From assembly GCA_036514535.1 (NCBI GenBank), contig DATBWZ010000138.1, positions 1 through 33,689 of the forward strand: 33,689 nt of DNA, read 5' to 3'. The translations under genes were made by a program, and so were the position numbers. Below, piece after piece: positions 17,938 through 25,311 of this stretch (within the stretch, counting starts at the first letter, position 1; every line of letters starts with the position of its first letter). The notes beneath the pieces are model-generated. The model ran no database searches and was not told the DNA's origin. It worked only from the letters and a program-made list of their open reading frames with translations. This DNA comes from DATBWZ01 sp036514535 (GTDB lineage Bacteria > JAMCPX01 > DATBWZ01).

Positions 17938-20007
17938 TCATATTTGTATTCCTGCGTATTTCAGAACAGCGTTAAGAATTGCTCCAACAAAAAATGCAAA
18001 GGGGAATATAAATAATGTCATGCCAGCAGCTGTTTTCCAACCCCTTTCTTTAATAATAATCAAAAGATTTGCAATGCAGGGCACAAAAAGGGTTATTGTA
18101 ACAAGGCTGACAACAATCTGATTTGGAGTAAGCAAACCCTGTTCGGCAAGAACAAAAAGCCCTGCCGCTCCATAATCCCTTCGCAGAAATCCTATTACAA
18201 ACGCTCCCGTTGTCTGCGCAGGCAAATTCAGCAGCCCCTGGACAACAGGAGAGGCTAATTTTTCTATCGTGCCGAGCAATCCGGTTCTGTCCATTATAAA
18301 AAGCAGAAATGTTCCTGCAATAAAAAGAGGAACCGCTTCCTTTATATACCATTCAAGTCTTGAGATTGTTTTTATCATAATATTGCTAAACTGAGGAATT
18401 CTTACTGGAGGAACCTCAAGAATAAAATCCGAATTTTTGCCAGGGATTATTTTTGATGCCAAATACCCTACAACTAGAATAACTCCAACTACCACCCCGC
18501 TCCAAATAAGAGTGGCTGTAAGAGAAAGCCCTCCAAGCATTCCAAGTATCACCCCTAACTGGGCAGAACAGGGAACACCAAGCGCGAGTAAGAGAGTTAC
18601 AATTATTTTCTCTTTTTTGGAACCCAGTATCCGTGCTGTAATGGTCGCCATAGTATCGCATCCCAGCCCGAGGATCATCGGCAGAACTGCTTTGCCGTTC
18701 AATCCCAATACCCTGAATACCCTGTTAAGCATAACCGCAAGCCTTGGGAGATAACCGGAATCCTCAAGAATCCCAAAGGCAATGAAGAATGTCCCCACAA
18801 TGGGAAAAACTATTGCAATAGAATAAGTAAGCGCCATCGTTATAATACCGTAAGGTCCTATGATGAGGTCGTGTATAAAAACCAATACCCTCTCCGAAGA
18901 TGTAACGGCTTGACCGGCTATCACAGAATATTCCGTCAGGATTATACCAGCATCAAGCATGTGCGTATGTTTAAATGGAATAACCGCGTCAACAGCCCTG
19001 ATGATAAGTGGATTAAGGTGCTTAGCAAAAACAGTATTCTCAAGAAAGTCTACAATAACCTGTGCACCCAAAACCCCCACAAAGTAATAAATCCCGGCTA
19101 ACACGCCTAAAAGCACCGGCAATCCCCAGACAGGATGCATAATAAATTCGCCCGCGCGATCCATGAAATTTATTTTATTAATTGGAACAACTGCAATTAC
19201 ATCAGAGACAAGTTTCTGGATATTTTTCTGCTTGGATCTGTTAATGACATATCCCAGAGGCAGGGAAGAGTTTTTCTGCACTATGCTTCTTATATCGTCT
19301 ATGCTTTTAATCACATTTTCCGGTAATTTCCTGTGCAACCATTCGCTTAATGTTTCATCTCCGGCAAGGAGCATTAACGCAATTCCGTACCGTCCTTTTA
19401 ATTCCGGAGGCAGCAATTCGGCAATCTTTCTGGCGCCGGCATCAACCTCGGGTGGGTATTCAATCCGGAAGGATGAAGTTGACCCCTGAATCCCATTGCG
19501 CATAATTTCTTCAAAACCGGCCTTTCTTGTTGCAACGGTAGGATAAACCCTTATACCAAGAGCATCTTCCAGCAGTTTTGAATCCACAGAAATGCCAAGA
19601 TTTTTTGCCTCATCAGTCATGTTAAGGATTAAATAAAATGGCCTTTCAATCTCTGCCAGCTGGGACGATATTAAAAGCGCCCTTTCTAGGTTCTTGGCAT
19701 CTGCAACCTGGAGTATAACCCCGTCCTGTGTATTCATAATTATGTCCCGCGTAACCCTTTCATCCTCTGACATTGGAAGAAGGCTGTTGACGCCGGGAGT
19801 ATCTATTACAATATGCTTTGTTCCGAGAAGAACCCCGTTGCCTTCCGAAATCTCCACAGTTGTGCCAGGGTAGTTTGAGACGGTAACGTATTTGCCTGTT
19901 AAGATACTGAAAATAAGACTTTTCCCCACATTGGGATTTCCAACAAGCAGACATCTGGGGGTGTCAATATTCTTCTCTACAAAAAATTTTCCTGAATGAT
20001 CATGCAT
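17938..20007 (-). CDS. feoB: Ferrous iron transport protein B
   Basis: This inner-membrane Fe(II) transporter has an N-terminal G domain (689 aa). The G motifs are clear: G1 GNPNVGKS at 23-30, a YPGTT switch, G3 DTPG and G4 NMTD. A helical cytosolic region follows, then a polytopic domain with two Gate regions. Conserved segments include PMILGLGCDTMATITARIL, CSAQLGVILGM, GFLRRDYGAAGLF and LFVPCIANLLIIIKERGWKTAAG. The cysteines in GLGCDT, VPCSAQ and FVPCIA are those proposed to line the iron path. I take the ATG at 20007, overlapping the end of fur by 8 nt with GGGAGA upstream, rather than the earlier frame opening. It is the second gene of fur-feoB-Cys-rich-dtxR and is therefore expected to be Fur-controlled. 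No separate feoA is present. Confidence 0.96.
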   Translation of the reverse strand: MHDHSGKFFVEKNIDTPRCLLVGNPNVGKSLIFSILTGKYVTVSNYPGTTVEISEGNGVLLGTKHIVIDTPGVNSLLPMSEDERVTRDIIMNTQDGVILQVADAKNLERALLISSQLAEIERPFYLILNMTDEAKNLGISVDSKLLEDALGIRVYPTVATRKAGFEEIMRNGIQGSTSSFRIEYPPEVDAGARKIAELLPPELKGRYGIALMLLAGDETLSEWLHRKLPENVIKSIDDIRSIVQKNSSLPLGYVINRSKQKNIQKLVSDVIAVVPINKINFMDRAGEFIMHPVWGLPVLLGVLAGIYYFVGVLGAQVIVDFLENTVFAKHLNPLIIRAVDAVIPFKHTHMLDAGIILTEYSVIAGQAVTSSERVLVFIHDLIIGPYGIITMALTYSIAIVFPIVGTFFIAFGILEDSGYLPRLAVMLNRVFRVLGLNGKAVLPMILGLGCDTMATITARILGSKKEKIIVTLLLALGVPCSAQLGVILGMLGGLSLTATLIWSGVVVGVILVVGYLASKIIPGKNSDFILEVPPVRIPQFSNIMIKTISRLEWYIKEAVPLFIAGTFLLFIMDRTGLLGTIEKLASPVVQGLLNLPAQTTGAFVIGFLRRDYGAAGLFVLAEQGLLTPNQIVVSLVTITLFVPCIANLLIIIKERGWKTAAGMTLFIFPFAFFVGAILNAVLKYAGIQI

Positions 20008-20455
20008 TTTCTCTGTCTCCCTTCCAGCATTTTCTGCAATAACCAAAAATCTGCATTTTGTGGGATACTATATTAAAATTAAACCGCTTGGCAATTTGCT
20101 CCTGCAATTGTTCTATTTTCAGCTCTAAAAATTCCTCAATGGAACCGCATTTGAGACAAACAATGTGATCGTGATGTTCTGGCTTACTGCCGCTGTTCTC
20201 ATATCTTTTTATCCCATCGCCAAAATCTATTTCTTTTGCTATTCCTCCCTCTTTCATGATTTTCAGCGTCCTGTACACAGTTGCGTACCCAATTCCGGGG
20301 AACTTTTTTCTTAACTGCAGGAACAAATCTTCAGTATTGATGTGTCTCTTGACCTTTAAGAATGCCGTAACAATTACTTTTCTCTGTCCGGTAAACCTCA
20401 GTCCCTTTGAGTGAAAAATGTTTTTTATCAGATCTATTTTTTTATCGTTACTCAT
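20000..20455 (-). CDS. fur: Fur-family ferric uptake regulator
   Basis: This is a metal-dependent repressor of the Fur superfamily (151 aa). The winged helix contains FTGQRKVIV and the recognition helix GIGYATVYRTLKIMKEGG. The metal sites are intact: HHDH at 94-97, C100-L-K-C103 and C140-R-K-C143 (structural zinc). It is the first gene of the feo operon and overlaps feoB by 8 nt. A near-perfect Fur box lies on its own promoter, 8 nt before the ATG, so autoregulation is expected. That box and the ferrous-iron transporter partner favour iron (Fur) over zinc (Zur) or peroxide (PerR), although specificity is not provable from sequence. No Shine-Dalgarno precedes the ATG. Confidence 0.92.
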   Translation of the reverse strand: MSNDKKIDLIKNIFHSKGLRFTGQRKVIVTAFLKVKRHINTEDLFLQLRKKFPGIGYATVYRTLKIMKEGGIAKEIDFGDGIKRYENSGSKPEHHDHIVCLKCGSIEEFLELKIEQLQEQIAKRFNFNIVSHKMQIFGYCRKCWKGDRENA

Positions 20456-20462
20456 ATGAACA

Positions 20463-20477
20463 TGATAATCATTTTCA
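20463..20477 (-). promoter_or_regulatory. Fur box on the fur-feoB operon promoter
   Basis: TGATAATCATTTTCA matches the 7-1-7 Fur consensus TGATAATNATTATCA at 14 of 15 positions. It touches the last base of the -10 box and covers the predicted transcript start near 20470, an ideal place for repression. Confidence 0.85.
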
Positions 20478-20505
20478 ATATAGCGCGGCAGAAAAAAAGT
20501 GTCAA
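20477..20505 (-). promoter_or_regulatory. Promoter of the fur-feoB-dtxR operon
   Basis: On the minus strand TTGACA (20500-20505), 17 bp, TATATT (20477-20482). This is a near-consensus sigma-70 promoter, with the start expected near 20470 and a leader of about 15 nt. Confidence 0.8.
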
Positions 20506-20520
20506 GTGTTTTTTTTAATT

Positions 20521-20898
20521 TTATGGCTGGATCAGATGGATCAGTTGATTGACCTGAAATAAAAGATTTGTTCCATCAACAGGCTTTTCCATACAGGCAT
20601 TTGCCCCATGTTTTTTCAATTTCTGGCATTTTTCATCATCAAGGTTACCGGAAACCATTATAACAGGAATATCGCTTTTTATTTGCTTTATCCTGCCAAG
20701 CACCTCAAATCCATCAAGGGCTGGCATCTGAACATCAAGTATTACCAAATCCGGAAGCTGTCCCCCCATCCATTCAAGAGCTGAATTCCCGTCACCGAAA
20801 ACAAAAGTATTGAATTTATCCCTGTTAAAATACCTGCTAATTGATTTAGCTACGAGAAAATCATCATCTATAATCATGACTGTTTTCTTTTCAACCAT
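20521..20898 (-). CDS. Single-domain response regulator (receiver only)
   Basis: This is a CheY-like phosphoacceptor of 125 aa with no output domain. The acidic pocket is IIDDD at residues 9-13, the phospho-acceptor is D55 in VILDVQMP, the switch residue is S83 in VSGN, and the conserved lysine is K105 in EKPV. I choose the ATG at 20898 because GAGGA lies 5 nt upstream and the protein starts right at the first strand; the longer frame adds an unlikely extension. A TTGACA lies farther upstream but its -10 is poor. No histidine kinase is in the window, so the partner is unknown. It lies between the fur promoter and the DsbA-like gene without obvious linkage to either. Confidence 0.9.
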   Translation of the reverse strand: MVEKKTVMIIDDDFLVAKSISRYFNRDKFNTFVFGDGNSALEWMGGQLPDLVILDVQMPALDGFEVLGRIKQIKSDIPVIMVSGNLDDEKCQKLKKHGANACMEKPVDGTNLLFQVNQLIHLIQP

Positions 20899-21007
20899 GA
20901 AATCCTCACTACTATTTGATAAAAAACCTAACATATCTGAATGAACCTGTCAAGATTTAATAGCATTATGTCATACCTGATTTTCAACCACACTTTATGT
21001 TTATAAA

Positions 21008-21571
21008 CTATTTACTTTTGAGCTGATTGATAACCTTTTGAAATTCTGAAACAGGCTGAGCGCCTACCAGTTTCGCTCCGTTTATAAAAAATGTAGGGGT
21101 TCCGCTTACACCCCTCGCTTTCCCATCTTCCAGATCTTTCTCAATAATATTCTGCTTTTCTCCTGATTCCAGGCATTTTACAAATTTTTCCCCGTCCAGG
21201 CCTATTTTAAAAGCAGCCCCTTTTATTGCTTCAATATCCAGGCGGCTTTGATTTGCGAATAACTCATTATGCATCTCCCAGAACTTACCCTGATCTCTTG
21301 CACACTCTGCCGCGATTGCCGCCTGCGTTGCAAAATTATGAAAACGAAGAGGGAAATGCCTGAATCTGATCTCAAGCCGGTCGCCATATTCTTTTTTTAA
21401 TTCTTTTAAGGTAGGCTGGACTCTTTCACAGAAGGGACACTGAAAATCGCTGAACTCCTCAATCAAAATCGTTGTTTTTTCTTTATCTATTTTCTCTGAT
21501 TTGCAGTTCACAGTTAAAAACAGCACTGCTGTCAATCCTATTAATATGACTCTCGCTGATCTAATATTCAT
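21008..21571 (-). CDS. DsbA-family thiol:disulfide protein, exported
   Basis: This is a thioredoxin-fold oxidoreductase of the DsbA/Thioredoxin_4 group (187 aa). The N-terminus is an export signal (MNIRSARVILIGLTAVLFL) followed by C23. The V-N-C there is a poor lipobox, so lipidation is doubtful. The active site is C45-P-F-C48 after EEFSDFQ, and the cis-proline loop is GVSGTPTFFING. The helical insertion between them has the HNFATQAAIAAECARDQGKF pattern of this group. It probably acts in the periplasm on disulfides; no DsbB is visible. The ATG at 21571 is 8 nt after GGGGG; the earlier GTG has no room for a ribosome site. Confidence 0.9.
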   Translation of the reverse strand: MNIRSARVILIGLTAVLFLTVNCKSEKIDKEKTTILIEEFSDFQCPFCERVQPTLKELKKEYGDRLEIRFRHFPLRFHNFATQAAIAAECARDQGKFWEMHNELFANQSRLDIEAIKGAAFKIGLDGEKFVKCLESGEKQNIIEKDLEDGKARGVSGTPTFFINGAKLVGAQPVSEFQKVINQLKSK

Positions 21572-21595
21572 ACGTGACACCCCCTTCTTTCTGAA

Positions 21596-21623
21596 ATTAT
21601 ATTAAGTTATTCAAAGATGTCAA
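21596..21623 (-). promoter_or_regulatory. Consensus promoter of the DsbA-like gene
   Basis: On the minus strand TTGACA (21618-21623), 16 bp, TATAAT (21596-21601). Both hexamers are perfect, with a leader of about 18 nt that contains the GGGGG ribosome site. Confidence 0.75.
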
Positions 21624-21658
21624 AAGAAAATGGAGGGCGAATTGATTCGGAATTAAAT

Positions 21659-21740
21659 GTAACCCGGAGCGGTAAATTCAGAATTGGGGACTCATATTAA
21701 GGTAACCCGGAAGGAGAAGGTTAATTATGAGCCCCCCAAT
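21659..21740. repeat. Direct plus inverted repeat cluster, possible mobile-element scar
   Basis: GTAACCCGGA occurs at 21659-21668 and again at 21702-21711. An imperfect inverted repeat, ATTGGGGACTCAT (21683-21695) against ATGAGCCCCCCAAT (21727-21740), brackets the second copy. No transposase is present. Arms of the GAATTGGGGAC type resemble ends seen near REP-associated or IS200-like elements, but this is from memory of the pattern only. An 11-codon frame with a Shine-Dalgarno (ATG at 21727) falls inside and is probably meaningless. Confidence 0.4.
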
Positions 21741-21777
21741 ATCCATACCGTCTGTTCAATGAAACCTAAATTATGAT

Positions 21778-22266
21778 TTAACCCTTTGGGGATACCTTTT
21801 CAGAGGCGGCATCAGGAGTCTCCTTGAAAAAAATATTATCCACAGCACACTTCCCTGCACCGGAAATAAACAACGCAAGGGTTGCGCCAATTAAAACAAG
21901 ATTATATTCAATTCCATGCCCCTGTGTCGGTGGATTACAATACCAGTTTAGAAATAATCCGTTATTCCAGTGGACAAGGTATGTGGCAACAACCATATTA
22001 AGAAAAAGTCCCAGCGATGCAAGTCTCGTCAGGGCTCCGGCTATAAGCGCTATTCCGCCGAGAAATTCCGTAAGGGCTACAACTACTGTCAGAAAAGCCG
22101 GAATGCCAAGATATTGCTGAAAATTTTGAATGGTCATTGCAAGCCCGCCCCCACCCAATACCGGGAATAATTTCTGCGCTCCGTGCGCAATAAAGATTAT
22201 ACCCACAGCGATCCTAAGAGGCAGGAGACCATAACCTGAAACACCCGAAAAGATTTTGTTGAACAT
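21778..22266 (-). CDS. DoxX-family membrane protein
   Basis: This is an integral inner-membrane protein of 162 aa with four hydrophobic segments. DoxX features include LRIAVGIIFIAHGAQKLF near the N-terminus, FLGGIALIAGALTRLASLGL in the middle and YNLVLIGATLALFISGAGKCAVDN near the end. DoxX proteins are linked to quinone/sulfur redox and oxidative-stress complexes, but the activity of most members is unknown. GGGAGGT precedes the ATG. The gene begins 3 nt after the stop of arsR, so it is almost certainly co-transcribed with and controlled by that regulator. The segment between helices 2 and 3 holds a distinctive NWYCNPPTQGHG loop. Confidence 0.9.
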   Translation of the reverse strand: MFNKIFSGVSGYGLLPLRIAVGIIFIAHGAQKLFPVLGGGGLAMTIQNFQQYLGIPAFLTVVVALTEFLGGIALIAGALTRLASLGLFLNMVVATYLVHWNNGLFLNWYCNPPTQGHGIEYNLVLIGATLALFISGAGKCAVDNIFFKETPDAASEKVSPKG

Positions 22267-22269
22267 AAA

Positions 22270-22548
22270 TTACCTCCCTTTGTTTATTTTTTTTAGTTCA
22301 TCTAAAAACATTTTAATAACTCTGTTATTCAAGGAAAAATAATTAAATTGCATATGCTTACGCACTTTTAAAAGATCAGAATTAACGAGAACCTTCAGGT
22401 GATGGGAGATCGTTGGCTGGGAAAGGTGCATTAGCCTTTTTATCTTCATGCACGATAATTCCTGTTTTTTTATGAGCGCTTTTATAATCTTTAGCCGTGC
22501 CGGATTTTCAAGAGCCCCAAAGATTACGATCAGTTTTTGCGCCTTCAT
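22270..22548 (-). CDS. ArsR-family winged-helix repressor
   Basis: This is a small DNA-binding protein of 92 aa. The helix-turn-helix is LMHLSQPTISHHLKVLVNSDLL, followed by the wing KVRKHMQFNYFSL. The metal-site motif of true arsenic sensors (ELCVCDL) is replaced by ELSCMKI, leaving one cysteine (C33). The signal may therefore not be arsenite, and a thiol or redox signal is possible. I take the ATG at 22548 rather than a TTG seven codons earlier, because that TTG would lie almost at the -10 box. There is no Shine-Dalgarno. It is the first gene of a two-gene operon with doxX, and a perfect palindrome overlaps its start, implying autoregulation. Confidence 0.9.
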   Translation of the reverse strand: MKAQKLIVIFGALENPARLKIIKALIKKQELSCMKIKRLMHLSQPTISHHLKVLVNSDLLKVRKHMQFNYFSLNNRVIKMFLDELKKINKGR

Positions 22549-22571
22549 TGATATATTTAAATATATCAATG
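22546..22571. promoter_or_regulatory. 26-bp perfect palindrome, predicted ArsR-family operator
   Basis: CATTGATATATTT and its exact reverse complement abut with no spacer. The palindrome spans the whole -10 box, the transcript start and the arsR start codon itself. ArsR/SmtB proteins bind AT-rich dyads of this kind, so this is the likely autoregulatory site of the arsR-doxX operon. Confidence 0.8.
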
Positions 22572-22588
22572 TTTCTATATAATGTCAA
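22560..22588 (-). promoter_or_regulatory. Promoter of arsR-doxX
   Basis: On the minus strand TTGACA (22583-22588), 17 bp, TATATT (22560-22565). The -10 lies inside the palindrome and ends 11 nt before the arsR ATG, so the leader is about 5 nt. Confidence 0.75.
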
Positions 22589-22656
22589 GCGTTTTTACGA
22601 GCCCGGCTCTTAAAAACAGCGTTCTGGTTGCCCCATTCATAAAATTTAAAATTATG

Positions 22657-22684
22657 TTGACAGAAGTTTTCTATGGGGTATATT
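22657..22684 (+). promoter_or_regulatory. Promoter of the thiolase gene
   Basis: TTGACA (22657-22662), 16 bp, TATATT (22679-22684). The transcript start would be near 22691, giving a leader of about 94 nt before the thiolase ATG. Confidence 0.65.
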
Positions 22685-22784
22685 ATTCAAATGAAAATGA
22701 TTGACAATTCAATCAACGCAAATGAACGGAGAACCACCGGTTACTGAAATAAAAAAAATCAAATAACCATAAAAGGAGGTTGTT

Positions 22785-23954
22785 ATGAGAGAAGCAGTAA
22801 TAGTTGAAGCGGTTAGATCTCCCGTCGGGAGAAAAAAGGGTAAACTGGCAAACTATCATCCTGTGGACCTTGGCGCTCATGCTTTGAAGGCATTGGTCAA
22901 AAAGGCAAAAATCGATCCGAAAGAGATTGACGATGTCTATTTTGGCTGTGTATCCCAGGCTGGGGCACAGGCATTGAATATTGGAAGGAACTGCGTCCTG
23001 GCGGCAGGCTTTCCTATTGATGTGCCTGCAACTACAATGGACAGGCAATGCGGTTCAAGCCTTACGGCAATTAATTCAGCAGCCATGTCCATTATGGCTG
23101 GAGTAAACGAATGTGCTATTGGCGCCGGCGCCGAAAGCATGGACATGGTGCCTATGGGATCCAATTTCATGAACGGACCTGGTATGCCGGGCACTCCTGA
23201 ACTAATGGAAAAATATCCTGTCACTTCTCAACATAACTCAGCAGAAATGCTCGCCAAGAAATGGGGAATAACCAGGCAGGAGGCGGATGAATTCAGCCTC
23301 AGAAGCCATCAGAGAGCAGCAAAAGCAATCAAGGAAGGAAGGTTCAAAAGCCAGATAGCGACAATGGAATTGAAAAAAGAAGACGGTACCACTGAAATTT
23401 TTGATACCGACGAGGGGGTAAGGGCGGATACGTCCATGGAAAAATTATCATCCCTTATGCCGGTAACAGGTCCTGAGGGGCTCGTAACTGCTGGCAATGC
23501 AAGCCAGATCAGCGATGGTGCCGGCGCGGTGCTTATTATGTCCAGCGAAAAGGCAAAGAAACTCGGACTTAAACCACGGGCTCGAATCGTTGCAATGGAT
23601 GTAGTCGGAGATGACCCTGTCATGATGCTCTCAGGTCCCATCCCTGCCACCAGGAAGATACTCCAGAAGGCAGGTCTCAGGATTACCGATATTGATGTTA
23701 CCGAAATCAATGAGGCATTCGCTGTAGTACCCATTGCATGGGGAAAAGAAATAAAACCAAACTGGGAAAAGGTGAATCCAAACGGAGGCGCTGTTGCGCT
23801 TGGACACCCGCTCGGAGCAACCGGCGCAATTCTTGTCACCAAAACCCTATACGAGCTTGAGCGCACCGGCGGCAGATACGGGATGATAACCCTATGCACC
23901 GGCGGGGGTATGGCTCCGATTACAATAATAGAAAGACTCGACGGTAAGTCATAA
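22785..23954 (+). CDS. Thiolase (acetyl-CoA C-acetyltransferase family)
   Basis: This cytosolic thiolase condenses two acyl-CoA units or cleaves 3-ketoacyl-CoA (389 aa). The acylated cysteine is C89 in TMDRQCGSSL. NEAFAVVPIAW carries the asparagine motif. H341 in NPNGGAVALGHPLGATGA and the general acid-base C371 in MITLCTGGGMA complete the active site. AAAGGAGG lies 7 nt before the ATG. It is a single-gene unit with its own promoter and a hairpin terminator. There is no neighbouring fadB or hydroxyacyl-CoA dehydrogenase, so the direction (degradation or biosynthesis) cannot be decided. Length and motifs are fully normal. Confidence 0.95.
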   Translation: MREAVIVEAVRSPVGRKKGKLANYHPVDLGAHALKALVKKAKIDPKEIDDVYFGCVSQAGAQALNIGRNCVLAAGFPIDVPATTMDRQCGSSLTAINSAAMSIMAGVNECAIGAGAESMDMVPMGSNFMNGPGMPGTPELMEKYPVTSQHNSAEMLAKKWGITRQEADEFSLRSHQRAAKAIKEGRFKSQIATMELKKEDGTTEIFDTDEGVRADTSMEKLSSLMPVTGPEGLVTAGNASQISDGAGAVLIMSSEKAKKLGLKPRARIVAMDVVGDDPVMMLSGPIPATRKILQKAGLRITDIDVTEINEAFAVVPIAWGKEIKPNWEKVNPNGGAVALGHPLGATGAILVTKTLYELERTGGRYGMITLCTGGGMAPITIIERLDGKS

Positions 23955-23990
23955 GCAATCAGTAACAAAAAGTCAATATTAATACATACT

Positions 23991-24021
23991 ACAAGGCAAT
24001 CTCTTTATGAGATTGCCTTGT
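23991..24021 (+). terminator. Hairpin terminator after the thiolase gene
   Basis: ACAAGGCAATCTC (23991-24003) pairs perfectly with GAGATTGCCTTGT (24009-24021) around a TTTAT loop, 36 nt after the stop codon. The downstream T-tract is weak (TATTCGTATT). Confidence 0.7.
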
Positions 24022-24102
24022 TATTCGTATTATTGCAACAATGATTTCCCAAAATAGTTAGATCGCTGAATTAGTAATAGTTGATAAAAAGTAAAATTAA
24101 AC

Positions 24103-24132
24103 TTGATTTAAAGATATATTTTGTGGTATAAC
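24103..24132 (+). promoter_or_regulatory. Candidate promoter of the radical SAM gene
   Basis: TTGATT, 18 bp, TATAAC, with the start about 60 nt before the ATG at 24201. The area is AT-rich, so other placements are possible. Confidence 0.4.
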
Positions 24133-24200
24133 TATAACAGTATTATAAAAAATAAAGCGTTTTTTTGATGAACGGATAGCTAACGGTGAAGATCTAACAT

Positions 24201-25298
24201 ATGCATAAGTGTTTGGCGTGCAATACTGTTTCCTCATTAATCTCAGGTGAAATAGGCGTCTGTCCGGAATGTATCAGAAAAAATAAGGGAAATGCCATGT
24301 CCATTGCAGGTAAAATCCAAAAGTGGAGCCGGGTAACATTCAACCTTCCGGAAACTCCGCCAAAGGCAGCCAGCGGGATTCCGTGCAACTTATGCGTTAA
24401 TGAATGCATTATACCTAAAAATGAAAGAGGGTATTGCGGTGCAATAAAAAACATCAACGGAAAACTGCCAAAAGCAAAAGAGACCAAAGGTTACCTGTCA
24501 TGGTATCACGAACCCCTTCCTACGAATTGCGTTGCCGACTGGGTATGCGCCGGGGGAACAGGGACAGGGTACCCCAAATACTCACACTACGCCGGCGCTG
24601 AAACCGGGTATAAAAGCCTTGCCGCATTTTTTCATACATGTACATTCAATTGCCTCTTCTGCCAGAACTGGCACTACAAGCGCGAGACACTAAAAGGGAA
24701 AGAGCGGACAATCCATGAATTTACCGCTGATGTTGACAAAAAAACCTCATGCATCTGCTTTTTTGGTGGCGATCCAGCGCCGCAGTTGCCCTTTGCAATA
24801 AGGGCTTCCAGAGAGGCATTGAAAAAGAAAAATGGCAAAATACTGAGAATATGCTGGGAGACAAACGGTTCAATGGTTACCGAACTCATGGATAAAATGG
24901 TTGAACTATCCTTGACTTCGGGTGGATGCTTAAAATTTGATCTGAAAACATGGGATGAAAATCTTCATATAGCGTTAACAGGGGTCACAAATAAAAAAAC
25001 CAAGGAAAATTTCATAAGGGTTGGAGAGAAAATTAAGGACAGACCTGTTCCACCGCTTCTCGTTGCCAGCACCCTGCTTATTCCTGGTTATATAGACGAA
25101 AAAGAGATTAAAAACATTTCAAGATTTATAGCCTCAGTAAATCCTGAGATACCTTACAATCTGCTTGCCTTTTATCCTAATTTCTATATGTCGGATATGC
25201 CATTAACCCGCAGGAGATTTGCCGAAAACTGCCTTCAGATTGCAAAGAAAGAAGGCTTAAAAAATGTCATAATCGGCAATACCCATATGCTTGTATAA
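24201..25298 (+). CDS. Radical SAM protein with two Cys clusters at the N-terminus
   Basis: This is a radical SAM enzyme of 365 aa, in the group of proteins resembling pyruvate formate-lyase activase. The [4Fe-4S] triad is C147, C151 and C154 in HTCTFNCLFCQNW, followed by FFGGDPAP and WETNGSM, the SAM-contacting strands. Before it are a zinc-ribbon-like pair (C4-xx-C7 and C21-xx-C24) and a second cluster (C62-xx-C65-xxx-C69 ... C79). The second cluster recalls the CxLCPxxC...GxC pattern of the AmmeMemoRadiSam radical SAM enzymes. No AMMECR1, Memo or formate-lyase gene is nearby, so the substrate is unknown. A GGTGAAG stretch lies about 10 nt before the ATG. The gene converges with ecfT, 13 nt away. 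Confidence 0.88.
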   Translation: MHKCLACNTVSSLISGEIGVCPECIRKNKGNAMSIAGKIQKWSRVTFNLPETPPKAASGIPCNLCVNECIIPKNERGYCGAIKNINGKLPKAKETKGYLSWYHEPLPTNCVADWVCAGGTGTGYPKYSHYAGAETGYKSLAAFFHTCTFNCLFCQNWHYKRETLKGKERTIHEFTADVDKKTSCICFFGGDPAPQLPFAIRASREALKKKNGKILRICWETNGSMVTELMDKMVELSLTSGGCLKFDLKTWDENLHIALTGVTNKKTKENFIRVGEKIKDRPVPPLLVASTLLIPGYIDEKEIKNISRFIASVNPEIPYNLLAFYPNFYMSDMPLTRRRFAENCLQIAKKEGLKNVIIGNTHMLV

Positions 25299-25311
25299 AT
25301 TCCACAGGATA

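Noticed and set aside
20455..20520. PerR or Zur box instead of a Fur box
   Set aside because: The 14/15 match to the Fur 7-1-7 consensus and the feoB partner make Fur the simplest reading.
21727..21762. 11-codon frame with a good Shine-Dalgarno (MSPPISIPSVQ)
   Set aside because: It falls inside a repeat cluster and is too short to support as a gene without conservation data.
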